From: JAFALK01 sp042701975
Lineage (GTDB): Bacteria > Pseudomonadota > Gammaproteobacteria > Burkholderiales > Burkholderiaceae_C
DNA: 64,000 bases
NCBI GenBank assembly: GCA_042701975.1
Contig: CP170561.1
Coordinates: 2,604,001 to 2,668,000 of the forward strand
Reading direction: 5' to 3'
Positions 38,668 to 47,374 of this stretch are shown here, piece by piece. The position numbers were made by a program, and so were the translations under genes. The notes below the pieces were generated by a model that did not search any database, had not been told where the DNA came from, and saw only the letters and a program-made list of their open reading frames with translations. The stretch's first letter is position 1, and each line of letters begins with the position of its first letter.

Positions 38668-39297
38668 TCAAGCGTGATGATGACCGGCGTGAGGATCCAA
38701 TTCGCCGCGTGCCTGCCGCACGACGCTCCATGCGCCGCTGAGTGCCAGTGTGGCCATGAAGCCGGCCACCAGCAGGTCGGGCCAGGCGCTGCCCGTGCCG
38801 AACACGCCCAGGGCCGCGGCCATCACGGCCACATTGCCGATGGCGTCGTTGCGCGTGCACAACCAGACCGAGCGCATGTTGGCGTCGCCAGAACGGAACT
38901 TGTAGAGCATCACCGCCACGCCCAGGTTGACGGCCAGCGCGGCCAGGCCCACGGCGCCCATGGTGGCAGCCTCAGGCGGCACGCCATGGCCGAAGGACCA
39001 GATCGCGCGGCCCAGCACGATGGCGCCGAACAGGCCCATGCAGGCTGCCTTGAACAGCGCGGCACGGGCGCGGGTGCTGGTGGCCATGCCCAGCACGGCC
39101 AGGCTGATCGCGTAGTTGCCGGCATCGCCAAAAAAGTCGATCGAGTCGGCCAGCAGCGAGACCGATCCCGAGCTCCACGAGGCAGCGAACTCGACGAAGA
39201 ACATCAGCGCGTTGAGCACGAGCGCCACCCACAGCGCGCGGCGGTAGCGCGGGTCAACGGAGGGTTTGGCTTCGTGGGCACAGCAGTGGGCGGACAT
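38668..39297 (-). CDS. Cation diffusion facilitator family transporter
   Basis: 209 residues with about five or six membrane helices. The second helix carries SLLADSIDFFGDAGNYAISL with a DxxxD pair (as in FieF-like CDFs rather than the HxxxD of ZitB). A later helix has WLCTRNDAIGNVAVM, where the usual HxxxD becomes CxxxD. Cys and His at the N-terminus (SAHCCAHE) and a His-rich tail (DPHAGHHHA) are likely metal-binding extras. CDF proteins export Zn, Co, Fe or Cd. It is shorter than usual and lacks most of the C-terminal cytoplasmic domain. ATG 39297 is chosen at the Cys/His segment. It is divergent from greB. Confidence 0.8.
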   Translation of the reverse strand: MSAHCCAHEAKPSVDPRYRRALWVALVLNALMFFVEFAASWSSGSVSLLADSIDFFGDAGNYAISLAVLGMATSTRARAALFKAACMGLFGAIVLGRAIWSFGHGVPPEAATMGAVGLAALAVNLGVAVMLYKFRSGDANMRSVWLCTRNDAIGNVAVMAAALGVFGTGSAWPDLLVAGFMATLALSGAWSVVRQARGELDPHAGHHHA

Positions 39298-39382
39298 GGT
39301 GGTTTCAGCTTTCAGTCTTGGAATGGATGCGATTGGAAAGCCTGGAGCAGGTCCAAGGTCAAGGGGAGGGAAAATCGCCTCC

Positions 39383-39943
39383 ATGAACAAGGCCTTCACC
39401 AAGGAAAGCGAGGGTGGCGACGACGATGACGATGTCGCGCTGCCCGCATTGCCGCAAGGCACCAAGAACTACATGACGCCCGAGGGTTATGCGCGGCTGC
39501 GGGCGGAGTTCATGGAACTGCTGGACGTGGAGCGCCCGAAGATCGTGGAGATCGTCTCCTGGGCCGCCAAGAACGGCGACCGCTCCGAAAACGGCGACTA
39601 CCTCTACGGCAAGAAGCGCCTGCGTGAGATCGACCGCCGCCTGCGCTTCCTGACCAAGCGCCTGGACATCGCCGAGGTGGCCGATCCGAGCCTGCACCAT
39701 GGCAGCGACCAGATCTTCTTCGGCGCCACCGTCACCTACGCCAACGAGGCCGGCGACGAGCGCACGATCACCATCAAGGGCATCGACGAGAGTGACAGCC
39801 TGCAGGGCGAGGTGTCGTGGATCTCGCCCATCGCGCGGACCTTGCTGAAGGCGCGCGAAGGGGATGAGCTGCAGTTGGTGACGCCCAAGGGCGTGGAGCG
39901 GATCGAGGTGATCGAGGTCCGGTATCCAGAGCCCAAGGCCTAG
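39383..39943 (+). CDS. greB: Transcription elongation factor GreB
   Basis: 186-residue RNA-polymerase secondary-channel factor that stimulates transcript cleavage. After a short acidic N-terminal stretch (EGGDDDDDVALPALPQGTK) comes the coiled-coil (YMTPEGYARLRAEFMELLDVERPKI; SENGDYLYGKKRLREIDRR) with the acidic tip, then the FKBP-like C-terminal domain (ATVTYANEAGDERTITIKG; GDELQLVTPKGVERIEVIEV). GreB is distinguished from GreA by the YGKKRLREIDRRL basic patch. ATG 39383 has a GGGGAGGG ribosome-site-like stretch upstream. Its end overlaps spoT by four bases on the other strand. Confidence 0.92.
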   Translation: MNKAFTKESEGGDDDDDVALPALPQGTKNYMTPEGYARLRAEFMELLDVERPKIVEIVSWAAKNGDRSENGDYLYGKKRLREIDRRLRFLTKRLDIAEVADPSLHHGSDQIFFGATVTYANEAGDERTITIKGIDESDSLQGEVSWISPIARTLLKAREGDELQLVTPKGVERIEVIEVRYPEPKA

Positions 39944-42222
39944 GTAGCCGGCTTGACCCGCCAGGCCTTGATGACGGCCGGTGAACGCTTCAAGGTGCGC
40001 AGTACATCGGCCAGATGCAAGCGGTCGCGCACGGCAATCAGCAGGCTCACCTCGGCGGTCTCGCGCTCCTGCGATTCCTCGCTCATCGCGATGTGGGTGA
40101 TGTCGGCCTCCGCCATGCTCACGGCGGTGGCCACCTGCGCGAGCATGCCCTTGGCGCTGCGCATCAGCACGGTGACGGCGGCTTCATAAGTGCGGCTGAG
40201 TTCCTCGCCCCAGGAGACGGCGATCCAGTGCTCGGGGTCGCGCTGGAAGAGGCGGCGGCCCGTGCCGCATTCGGCGGTGTGGACGATCAGGCCCTCACCG
40301 CGGCCGAGGTAGCCCTTCACGTCGTCGCCCGGGATGGGACGGCAGCACGGCGCCAGGCGCACCGAGGCGCCTTCGCTGCCGTCGAGCGTGACTTCACCGT
40401 GGGCCGGCGCGTCGTCAGCGGCAAAACGACCCATGGAGAGCAGCACAGCGTCGGGGCGCTGGCCCTGTTCGGCCAGCATGCGGGCCAGCTTCTTGGCGAC
40501 GATGGTGGCGATCTTGCGGCCCAGGCCCACTTCCACCAGGAGTTCATCCACCGTGCGGGCGCCGGCCCAGCGGGCCAGGCTTTGCCAGAGCTGGGCAGCG
40601 GCCTCGTCCTCGTCGTCCAGGCTGGGCAGGGCGAGGCCTTCGGCGCGCAGCGCCTGGGCCAGCATCTTTTCACCGAGCGTGCGGGATTCTTCCTGCTCGA
40701 GGTTCTTCAGGAAGTGGCGGATCTTGGAGCGCGCGCGGCCGGTGCGCACGAAGCTCAGCCAGGCCGGATTGGGGCGGGCGGTTTCGGCCGTGACGACCTC
40801 GACCACGTCGCCGCTGTGCAGCGGCATGCGCAGCGGCACGGGCTCGCCGTTGACCTTGGCGGCCACGCAGTGGTCGCCCACGTCGGAGTGGATGGCGTAG
40901 GCGAAGTCCACCGGCGTGGCGCCCTTGGGCAGGGCCATGATCTTGCTCTTGGGCGTGAAGACGTAGACGGCGTCGGGGAAGAGGTCGATCTTGACGTGTT
41001 CGAGGAACTCGTTGGCGTCGCGGGTTTCGTCCTGGATGTCGATCAGCGATTGCAGCCAGTTGGCGCCCAGCTGCTGCATGCTGGTGGACGACTCGTCCGT
41101 CTTGTACATCCAGTGCGCGGCCACGCCTTTCTCGGCCACGAGGTGCTGGGTCTCGGTGCGGACCTGGAACTCCACCGCCGTGCCCATGGGGCTGAGCAGC
41201 GTGGTGTGCAGCGACTGGTAGCCGTTGGGCTTGGGCAGGGCGATGTAGTCCTTGAAGCGGCGCGGCTGCGGCTGGTAGAGCTGGTGCAGCACGCCCAGGG
41301 CCACGTAGCAGTCGTACAGCTCGTGCACGACGACGCGAAAGCCGAAGATGTCGCTCACCTTGGCGAACGAGAGCCGCTTTTCGCGCATCTTCTTGTATAT
41401 CGAATAGAGCGTCTTCTCGCGGCCCTGGATCTGCACCTTGAGCGGCGAGTGGGAAAACGCGTTGACGACTTCCTTCTCGATGCGGGCGACCAGGTCGCGG
41501 CGGTTGCCGCGGGCGCGGCTGACGGCCTTTTCAAGCGCGGCATAGCGCCACGGATGGATGTACTTGAACGAGAGCTCCTGCAGCTCGCGGTAGATCTGGT
41601 TCAGGCCCAGGCGGTGGGCGATGGGGGCGTAGATGTCGAGCGTCTCGCGGGCGATGCGCTGGGCCTTGTGCACGGCCATGGAGTCCATGGTGCGCATGTT
41701 GTGCAGGCGGTCGGCCAGCTTGATGAGGATGACGCGCACGTCGCGCGCCATGGCCAGCAGCATCTTGCGGAAGGACTCGGCCTGGGATTCCTCCTTGGTG
41801 GAGAACTGCAGCTTGTCCAGCTTGGTCAGGCCGTCCACCAGCTCGGCGGTGGGCGAGCCGAAGCGCTCGATCAGCTCCGTTTTGGTGATGCCGCAGTCTT
41901 CCATGGCATCGTGCATCAGCGCGGCCATGATGGCCTGGGCATCCAGTCGCCATTCGGCGCAGATGCCGGCCACGGCGATCGGATGGGTGATGTAGGGCTG
42001 GCCAGAGGCGCGCAGCTGACCCAGATGGGCTTCGTCAGCGAACTTGTAGGCCTCGCGCACGCGCTTGAGGTCGGCCTTGGCCAGGTAGCCCAGGCGCTGG
42101 GCCAGGGCGTCGTACGAAGACGCCTCGCCGGGCAGGACTTCGGCGGCGGCGGGCGCAGCGCTGCGCAGGCCGAGACCGGCGAAAGACGGCAGTTTGACAG
42201 TGGCAAATGAACGCAGACCCAT
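39940..42222 (-). CDS. spoT: Bifunctional (p)ppGpp synthetase/hydrolase (RelA/SpoT family)
   Basis: 760 residues. An N-terminal HD hydrolase domain (GQPYITHPIAVAGICAEW; AALMHDAMEDCGITK, with HD pair near residue 90) precedes a nucleotidyl-transferase synthetase domain (about 230-350, VSDIFGFRVVVHELYDCY). TGS (VFTPKSKIMALPKGATPVDFAY), helical and ACT (about 690-760, VSLLIAVRDRLHLADVL) domains follow. An intact HD motif marks it as bifunctional SpoT/Rel rather than RelA. It makes and degrades the stringent alarmone. It is downstream of rpoZ and gmk, but an intrinsic terminator lies before it, so it probably has its own promoter. Confidence 0.95.
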   Translation of the reverse strand: MGLRSFATVKLPSFAGLGLRSAAPAAAEVLPGEASSYDALAQRLGYLAKADLKRVREAYKFADEAHLGQLRASGQPYITHPIAVAGICAEWRLDAQAIMAALMHDAMEDCGITKTELIERFGSPTAELVDGLTKLDKLQFSTKEESQAESFRKMLLAMARDVRVILIKLADRLHNMRTMDSMAVHKAQRIARETLDIYAPIAHRLGLNQIYRELQELSFKYIHPWRYAALEKAVSRARGNRRDLVARIEKEVVNAFSHSPLKVQIQGREKTLYSIYKKMREKRLSFAKVSDIFGFRVVVHELYDCYVALGVLHQLYQPQPRRFKDYIALPKPNGYQSLHTTLLSPMGTAVEFQVRTETQHLVAEKGVAAHWMYKTDESSTSMQQLGANWLQSLIDIQDETRDANEFLEHVKIDLFPDAVYVFTPKSKIMALPKGATPVDFAYAIHSDVGDHCVAAKVNGEPVPLRMPLHSGDVVEVVTAETARPNPAWLSFVRTGRARSKIRHFLKNLEQEESRTLGEKMLAQALRAEGLALPSLDDEDEAAAQLWQSLARWAGARTVDELLVEVGLGRKIATIVAKKLARMLAEQGQRPDAVLLSMGRFAADDAPAHGEVTLDGSEGASVRLAPCCRPIPGDDVKGYLGRGEGLIVHTAECGTGRRLFQRDPEHWIAVSWGEELSRTYEAAVTVLMRSAKGMLAQVATAVSMAEADITHIAMSEESQERETAEVSLLIAVRDRLHLADVLRTLKRSPAVIKAWRVKPAT

Positions 42223-42295
42223 GCCCCGAATTTACAGCATGGGCTCCCGGGGCTACGCCCTGGGGATTTGCGACGTCAATTTGAGGTCACAAATG

Positions 42296-42322
42296 AAAAC
42301 GGGCGCTTCGAAAAGCGCCCGT
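42296..42322 (-). terminator. Intrinsic terminator after rpoZ
   Basis: 10-bp perfect stem (ACGGGCGCTT at 42299-42308 with AAGCGCCCGT at 42313-42322, loop CGAA) followed on the minus strand by a short U run (from AAAA at 42296-42299). Located between rpoZ (stop at 42345) and spoT (start at 42222). Confidence 0.8.
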
Positions 42323-42344
42323 CGAACCGAAGCGTTAGCAGGGC

Positions 42345-42548
42345 TTAGACCGGAACCTTGCGCAGCATTTCCACGCCGACTTCGCCAGCGGCGATTTCGC
42401 GCAGGGCGGTGACGCCGGGCTTGTTCTTGCTTTCGATCTTGGGCGTGTGGCCCTGGCTCAGCATGCGGGCGCGGTAGGTCGCGGCAAGCACCAGCTGGAA
42501 GCGGTTCGGGATCTTGGTCAGGCAGTCTTCGACGGTGATGCGGGCCAT
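42345..42548 (-). CDS. rpoZ: RNA polymerase omega subunit
   Basis: 67-residue omega subunit, which promotes assembly of beta' with the rest of RNA polymerase and contributes to ppGpp binding. ARITVEDCLTKIPNRFQLVLAATYRARML is the typical N-terminal region, and NKPGVTALREIAAGEVG the middle. Shorter than the E. coli protein (91) at the C-terminal end, as usual for betaproteobacteria. It lies 10 bp after gmk and is followed by an intrinsic terminator before spoT. Confidence 0.95.
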   Translation of the reverse strand: MARITVEDCLTKIPNRFQLVLAATYRARMLSQGHTPKIESKNKPGVTALREIAAGEVGVEMLRKVPV

Positions 42549-42558
42549 TTTTGTTCCT

Positions 42559-43179
42559 TCAAGGGAGGTCGAGCGCTTTGAACACGGCGGAACGGTTCCG
42601 GCGCTGAGCTGCGTATTTTAACCGTTGTGCGTGGACGATGGTTTTCAGGTCGAAAAGTGCGGTTTCGAACAGCGCGTTGATGACGATGAAATCGAAGTAC
42701 CGGGCCTGCGCCACTTCCTCGCGGGCATTGGCCATTCGCTCGGCGATCACGGCCAGTTCGGTGTCGCCGCGGCGCTGCAGGCGCAGGGTCAGCTCGTCCC
42801 AGCTCGGCGGCAGGATGAAGATCAGCACGGCATAGGGGAAGAGCTGCTTGATCTGCAGCGCGCCCTGGTAGTCGATCTCCAGGACCACGTCGTCGCCGTG
42901 GGCCATGCGGGCCTCGATGGCGGCGCGGGAGGTGCCGTAGAGGTTGCCATGCACCTCGGCCCACTCGAAGAAGTCGCCGTGGTCGACCTTGGCCTTGAAC
43001 TCCTCGGCGCTGATGAACCAGTATTCGCGGCCGTGCTGTTCCTGGCCGCGCGGGGCGCGCGTGGTGTGGGAGATGGAGACGTCGAGCTTGGCGTCGACTT
43101 CCAGCAGGGCCTTGACCAGGCTGGATTTGCCCGTGCCGCTCGGGGCGGCGACGACGAAGAGATTGCCGGGGTATTCCAT
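42559..43179 (-). CDS. gmk: Guanylate kinase
   Basis: 206-residue GMP kinase. P-loop APSGTGKSSLVKALL near residue 12, SISHTTRAPRGQEQHGREYWF near 35-55 and ILPPSWDELTLRLQRRGDT near 120 are typical. It converts GMP to GDP, sitting at the entry to GTP and so to ppGpp, with spoT nearby. Operon gmk-rpoZ; yicC lies 9 bp upstream on the same strand and is probably part of the same transcript. Confidence 0.95.
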   Translation of the reverse strand: MEYPGNLFVVAAPSGTGKSSLVKALLEVDAKLDVSISHTTRAPRGQEQHGREYWFISAEEFKAKVDHGDFFEWAEVHGNLYGTSRAAIEARMAHGDDVVLEIDYQGALQIKQLFPYAVLIFILPPSWDELTLRLQRRGDTELAVIAERMANAREEVAQARYFDFIVINALFETALFDLKTIVHAQRLKYAAQRRNRSAVFKALDLP

Positions 43180-43188
43180 CGGTCGGAA

Positions 43189-44103
43189 TTATTCGATGTT
43201 CTGGACTTGTTCGCGCATCTGCTCGATCGCGACCTTCATTTCGACGGAAATATTCGTCAATTCCAGGGCCGAAGCCTTGGAGGCGAGGGTGTTGGCTTCA
43301 CGCAGCAGTTCCTGGATCAGGAAGTCCAGCCGCTTGCCGAGCTCGCCGCCCTTCTTGAGCAGCCGCTCGATTTCCTCCAGGTGGGCGCGCAGGCGGGCCA
43401 GTTCCTCGGCCACGTCGATGCGGATGGCATAGGCCGCGGCTTCATTGAGGGCACGCTCGCGCAGCTGCTCCTCGGAAATCGTGGTTTGCGCACCGGTGGC
43501 GGTCAGCGCTTCTTGCCAGCGTTCCAGGAAGCGCTGCTGTTGGCGCGCGACCACGGCGGGCACCAGAGGCTCGGCTTCCTTGGCCAGTTCGCGCAGGCGG
43601 CTGACCCGCTCCAGCAGTACGGCCACCAGCTTTTCGCCCTCGCGGGCACGGGCTTCGAGCAATCCGGCCACGCAGGCGCGGGCAGCTTCGAGCGTGGGTT
43701 CGTCGAGCTTCTCGGACGTGGCGCCGCCGCTGCGGCACCACTGCAAAGCTTCATGAACGGACAGTCCTTGAGCCTTGGACAGCCAGGACTGGACGTTGGA
43801 TTCCAGCCGCGCCAGGCGCATCAGCTGCTCGGGCTGAGGCTGAGGCCAGGCGCTGTCGCTTTCGCGCTGCGTGTTGACGCGCAACTCCAGCTTGCCGCGC
43901 TTGACGCCGGCGGCCACCAGCTCGCGCAGAGCGGGTTCCAGTCCGCGCAGCTCTTCCGGCATGCGCAGCGACAGGTCCAGGAAGCGTCCGTTGACGGATC
44001 GGATCTCGACGCTGACGCCAGCGGAGGAGATTGTTGAATTTTCACCTTCTGGGCGAGCTTGCGACGCGGCGCTCGCGTATCCGGTCATGGAGTAGACTGG
44101 CAT
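43189..44103 (-). CDS. yicC: YicC-family endoribonuclease-like protein
   Basis: 304 residues. The N-terminal half starts MPVYSMTGYASAASQARP, and the signature EIRSVNGRFLDLSLRMPEEL follows near 40. A helical centre and the C-terminal DUF1732 block (NTLASKASALELTNISVEMKVAIEQMREQVQNIE, split: RIDVAEELARLRAHLE earlier) complete the family pattern. E. coli YicC has been reported as a ribonuclease acting on a small RNA. ATG 44103 is preferred because the family begins MTGYA a few residues later. Its start is only 30 bp from the divergent kinase gene. Upstream of gmk on the same strand. Confidence 0.9.
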   Translation of the reverse strand: MPVYSMTGYASAASQARPEGENSTISSAGVSVEIRSVNGRFLDLSLRMPEELRGLEPALRELVAAGVKRGKLELRVNTQRESDSAWPQPQPEQLMRLARLESNVQSWLSKAQGLSVHEALQWCRSGGATSEKLDEPTLEAARACVAGLLEARAREGEKLVAVLLERVSRLRELAKEAEPLVPAVVARQQQRFLERWQEALTATGAQTTISEEQLRERALNEAAAYAIRIDVAEELARLRAHLEEIERLLKKGGELGKRLDFLIQELLREANTLASKASALELTNISVEMKVAIEQMREQVQNIE

Positions 44104-44133
44104 CGATTCAACAGGGGTAATCAAAGCACGATT

Positions 44134-45102
44134 ATGTCAAAGCCAAAACCAGCGCCCCTGCCCGCTGGTACGGTTGTCGGGGGCTATCAGATCATCAAGC
44201 GCCTGGCGGCTGGTGGCTTCGGAGTCGTGTATCTGGCCGAAGATCCTGAGCACCATCTGGTTGCGCTCAAGGAATACCTGCCGTCCAGCCTGGCCGAGCG
44301 CTCGCCCGGCGAGCTCACGCCCCGCGTCAAACCCGAGAAGCAGCCGCTCTACCGCCTGGGCCTGAAGAGTTTCTTCGAAGAAGGCCGCTCGCTCGCGCAA
44401 ATCTCGCACCCCAGCGTCGTCTCGGTGCTGAATTTCCTGCGCGAGAACGAGACCGTCTACATGGTGATGAACTACCTGCAGGGCGACACGCTGCAGGATT
44501 TCATCGTCACCGCACGCGACATGAAGCGTGACAAGGTGTTTCGCGAGTCCACGATCCGCAGCCTGTTCGACGAGATCCTCAAGGGCCTGCGCATCGTCCA
44601 TCAGCACAAGATGCTGCACCTGGACATCAAGCCGGCCAACATCTTCATCACCAACGACAACAAGGCCGTGCTGCTGGACTTCGGCGCCGCGCGTGAAGTG
44701 CTGTCCAAGGAAGGCAACTTCATCCGCCCGATGTACACGCCCGGCTTCGCCGCGCCCGAGATGTACCGTCGCGATGGCTCGTTGGGCCCCTGGACCGACA
44801 TCTACGCCATTGGCGCCTGCATCTACGCCTGCATGCAGGGCTATCCGCCTAACGATGCCCCTCAGCGCATCGAGAAGGACCGCCTTGCGCTGTCGCTCTC
44901 GCGCCTGCGCAACGTCTACTCCGACAACCTCATCGAGGTCACCGAGTGGTGCATGTCGCTGGATCCGCTGGCCCGCCCGCAGAGCGTCTTCGCCCTGCAA
45001 AAGGAACTGGCCCGCGAGACCGAGCGCCGCTACACCAAGCTCAGCTTCAGTGAACGCCTCAAGCTGCAACTCGAGAACTTGAAGACCGGGGCCAAGGCCT
45101 GA
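44134..45102 (+). CDS. Serine/threonine protein kinase (Hanks type)
   Basis: 322 residues, fully cytoplasmic with no membrane helix or PASTA domain. The glycine loop is LAAGGFGVVYLA near residue 25, VALKEYLP supplies the Lys near 45, the catalytic loop reads HLDIKPANIF near 163 (L instead of R in the HRD triad), DFGAAR near 185 and APE near 210. Length ends shortly after the kinase domain plus a short tail. The next gene, 7 bp away, encodes the opposing PP2C phosphatase. This pair, with neighbours rph-rdgB-hemW, is conserved in Burkholderiales. Substrates are unknown. Confidence 0.9.
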   Translation: MSKPKPAPLPAGTVVGGYQIIKRLAAGGFGVVYLAEDPEHHLVALKEYLPSSLAERSPGELTPRVKPEKQPLYRLGLKSFFEEGRSLAQISHPSVVSVLNFLRENETVYMVMNYLQGDTLQDFIVTARDMKRDKVFRESTIRSLFDEILKGLRIVHQHKMLHLDIKPANIFITNDNKAVLLDFGAAREVLSKEGNFIRPMYTPGFAAPEMYRRDGSLGPWTDIYAIGACIYACMQGYPPNDAPQRIEKDRLALSLSRLRNVYSDNLIEVTEWCMSLDPLARPQSVFALQKELARETERRYTKLSFSERLKLQLENLKTGAKA

Positions 45103-45109
45103 TCCTGCG

Positions 45110-46006
45110 ATGAGGTTCAATGTCTTCCAGGTCAGCCGCAAGGGCGGGCGTGAAAAGAACGAAGACCGCATGGGCTATTGCTACACGCGGGATGCCGGTC
45201 TGTTTTGCGTGGCGGACGGCATGGGCGGCCACCCGGAAGGCGAGGTCGCCTCGCAGATGGCCTTGCAGACGCTCGCGGCCCTGTTCCAGCGCGAGGCCAA
45301 GCCCCGCCTGCAGGATGCCCAGCGATATCTCAGCGACGGCGTGCTGATCGCGCACCAGCAGCTGCTGCACTACGCCAAGGCCAAGAAGCTGCCGGATACG
45401 CCGCGCACCACGGTCGTGGCCTGCGTCATGCAGGGCGACCACTGCTACTGGGCCCATTGCGGCGATTCGCGCCTGTACCTGGTTCGCCAGGGCAAGCTGA
45501 TCGCCCGCACACGCGACCACTCCTACATCGAGCTGCAGGAGGCGCTGCAGCGCCACGGCAGTGGCGGGGTGAGCGGCGCAGAAAAATTCAACCGCAACGT
45601 GCTGTTCACCTGCCTGGGCAGCCCGGGAAAGCCCATGGTCGATTGCCAGGGGCCGCTGCGGCTGGAGAAGGGCGATCGGATGCTGCTCTGCTCCGACGGC
45701 CTGTGGAGTTCGCTCAGCGACGAGGAGATCGTCGGCCGGCTGGCCACCTCGCCGCTGGAGGAGAGCGCTCTGGATCTGGTGGAACAGGCCCTGCGCAAGG
45801 GCGGCCCACGCTGCGACAATGTCACCGTCGTTGCCGTGGAATGGGAAGGCGAGGGCGAGCTGAGCAGGGATTCGAGCCAGGAGCTCGACGAAAGCGGCTT
45901 TGCCACCACCATTCAGGGCGGCGAACCGCTCGAAGCGCTGGACGAGGTCGAGATCGAACGCGAAGTGCGTGAGATCAACGAGGCCATCCACCGCACTCGC
46001 AAATAG
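45110..46006 (+). CDS. PP2C-family protein serine/threonine phosphatase
   Basis: 298 residues. PP2C motifs are present: REKNEDRMG (first metal Asp), ADGMGGHPEGE near 40, WAHCGDSRLYLVRQG near 120, LCSDGLWSSLSDEEI near 200 and GGPRCDNVTVVAVEW near 240. The final 50 residues, acidic (ELSRDSSQELDESGFATTIQGG), are not part of the catalytic core. It forms the antagonist of the upstream kinase and is very probably co-transcribed with it. No membrane segment, so it is cytosolic. Confidence 0.9.
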   Translation: MRFNVFQVSRKGGREKNEDRMGYCYTRDAGLFCVADGMGGHPEGEVASQMALQTLAALFQREAKPRLQDAQRYLSDGVLIAHQQLLHYAKAKKLPDTPRTTVVACVMQGDHCYWAHCGDSRLYLVRQGKLIARTRDHSYIELQEALQRHGSGGVSGAEKFNRNVLFTCLGSPGKPMVDCQGPLRLEKGDRMLLCSDGLWSSLSDEEIVGRLATSPLEESALDLVEQALRKGGPRCDNVTVVAVEWEGEGELSRDSSQELDESGFATTIQGGEPLEALDEVEIEREVREINEAIHRTRK

Positions 46007-46027
46007 TCCTAACTGGATCGTTCTCCC

Positions 46028-46762
46028 ATGACTGCTGAATTCAAGCGCAGCGGCGCTCGTGCCGCTGATTCGCTGCGCCCCGTCACCATCACCCGCAACT
46101 ACACCCGCCACGCCGAGGGCGCGGTGCTCATCGAGTTCGGCGGCACCAAGGTGCTCTGCACCGCCTCTGTCGAAGAGAAAGTGCCGCCGCACAAGCGCGG
46201 CTCGGGCGAAGGCTGGGTCACCGCCGAATACGGCATGCTGCCCCGCGCCACCCACACCCGCAGCGACCGCGAAGCCGCCAAGGGCAAGCAGAGCGGGCGC
46301 ACGCAGGAGATCCAGCGCCTCATCGGCCGCTCGCTGCGCTGCGTGTTCGACCTGAAGCTGCTCGGCGAGCGCACCATCGCCCTCGATTGCGACGTCATCC
46401 AGGCCGACGGCGGCACCCGCACGGCGGCGATCACGGGCGCCTACGTGGCTGCGGCCGATGCCGTGAACTGGCTGCTGGCCCAAGGCAAGATCACCAAGAG
46501 CCCGATCAAGGACGCCGTGGCTGCGATCTCGGTCGGCATCGTCGAAGGCGTGCCGCTGCTGGACCTCGAGTACACGGAAGACTCGGCCTGCGACACCGAC
46601 ATGAACGTCGTCATGACCGCGGCGGGCGGCTTCGTGGAGCTGCAGGGCACGGCCGAAGGCGCGGCCTTCACGCGCAAGGAAATGAACGCACTGCTGGACC
46701 TGGCCGAGAAGGGCATCGGCGAACTGCTGACGGCGCAGAAGGCTGCGTTGGCCGCCAAATGA
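46028..46762 (+). CDS. rph: Ribonuclease PH
   Basis: 244-residue phosphorolytic 3'-exoribonuclease that trims tRNA 3' ends. The family patterns RPVTITRNYTRHAEGAVLI, GEGWVTAEYGMLPRATHTR near 60, RSLRCVFDLKLLGERTIALDCDV near 100 and SVGIVEGVPLLDLEYTEDSACDTDMNVVMT (split: DLEYTEDSACDTDMN near 180) are all present. The C-terminal end is intact, unlike the frameshifted rph of E. coli K-12. It overlaps rdgB by four bases (ATGA) and is 21 bp after the phosphatase gene. Confidence 0.95.
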   Translation: MTAEFKRSGARAADSLRPVTITRNYTRHAEGAVLIEFGGTKVLCTASVEEKVPPHKRGSGEGWVTAEYGMLPRATHTRSDREAAKGKQSGRTQEIQRLIGRSLRCVFDLKLLGERTIALDCDVIQADGGTRTAAITGAYVAAADAVNWLLAQGKITKSPIKDAVAAISVGIVEGVPLLDLEYTEDSACDTDMNVVMTAAGGFVELQGTAEGAAFTRKEMNALLDLAEKGIGELLTAQKAALAAK

Positions 46763-47364
46763 AGCTGGTCCTTGCCTCGAACAATGCCAAGAAGCTCAAG
46801 GAGCTCTCGGCGTTGTTCACGCCGCTGGGCGTGGAGCTGATCACGCAGGGCTCGCTCGGCATCCCAGAGGCTGAAGAGCCCTTCCACACCTTCGTGGAAA
46901 ACGCGCTGACCAAGGCTCGTCATGCTTCCGCAGCCAGTGGCCTGCCAGCACTGGCTGATGACTCCGGCCTGGCCGTCGAATCTCTCGGCGGCGCGCCCGG
47001 CGTGCTCTCGGCCCGCTACGCCACGCTGTTCGGCCAGCCCAAGAGCGACGCCGACAACAATCGCGTGCTGCTCGAGCAGCTGGCAGGCAAGACTGACCGC
47101 GCCGCGCGCTTCGTCTGCGCGCTGGCGGCTGTTCGCTCGGCCGACGATCCCGAGCCGCTGATCGCCATGGGCCGCTGGCAGGGCGAGGTGCTGGAATCGC
47201 TGACGGGCGAGGGCGGCTTCGGCTACGACCCGCTGCTGTTCATCCCCTCGCTGGGCAAGAGCGTGGCCCAGCTCACTGCCGAAGAGAAGAACACGCTGAG
47301 CCATCGTGCGCTCGCCACGGTCGATCTCCTGAAGCAAATGCGCGAGGCCTGGCACCTTGGCTGA
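46759..47364 (+). CDS. rdgB: XTP/dITP diphosphatase RdgB
   Basis: 201-residue house-cleaning pyrophosphatase (Ham1/ITPase family) that removes non-canonical purine nucleotides. Key segments are LVLASNNAKKLKELSAL at the start, FVENALTKARHA near 47, LPALADDSGLAVESLGGAPG near 62 and GEGGFGYDPLLFIP near 150. The start overlaps the rph stop. The 3' end overlaps a possible TTG start of hemW. Confidence 0.94.
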   Translation: MKLVLASNNAKKLKELSALFTPLGVELITQGSLGIPEAEEPFHTFVENALTKARHASAASGLPALADDSGLAVESLGGAPGVLSARYATLFGQPKSDADNNRVLLEQLAGKTDRAARFVCALAAVRSADDPEPLIAMGRWQGEVLESLTGEGGFGYDPLLFIPSLGKSVAQLTAEEKNTLSHRALATVDLLKQMREAWHLG

Positions 47365-47374
47365 CCTGCTTCAC

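Noticed and set aside
40015..42210. Open frame antisense to spoT (about 730 codons)
   Set aside because: Shadow of spoT with biased, repetitive composition; no start signal or domain.
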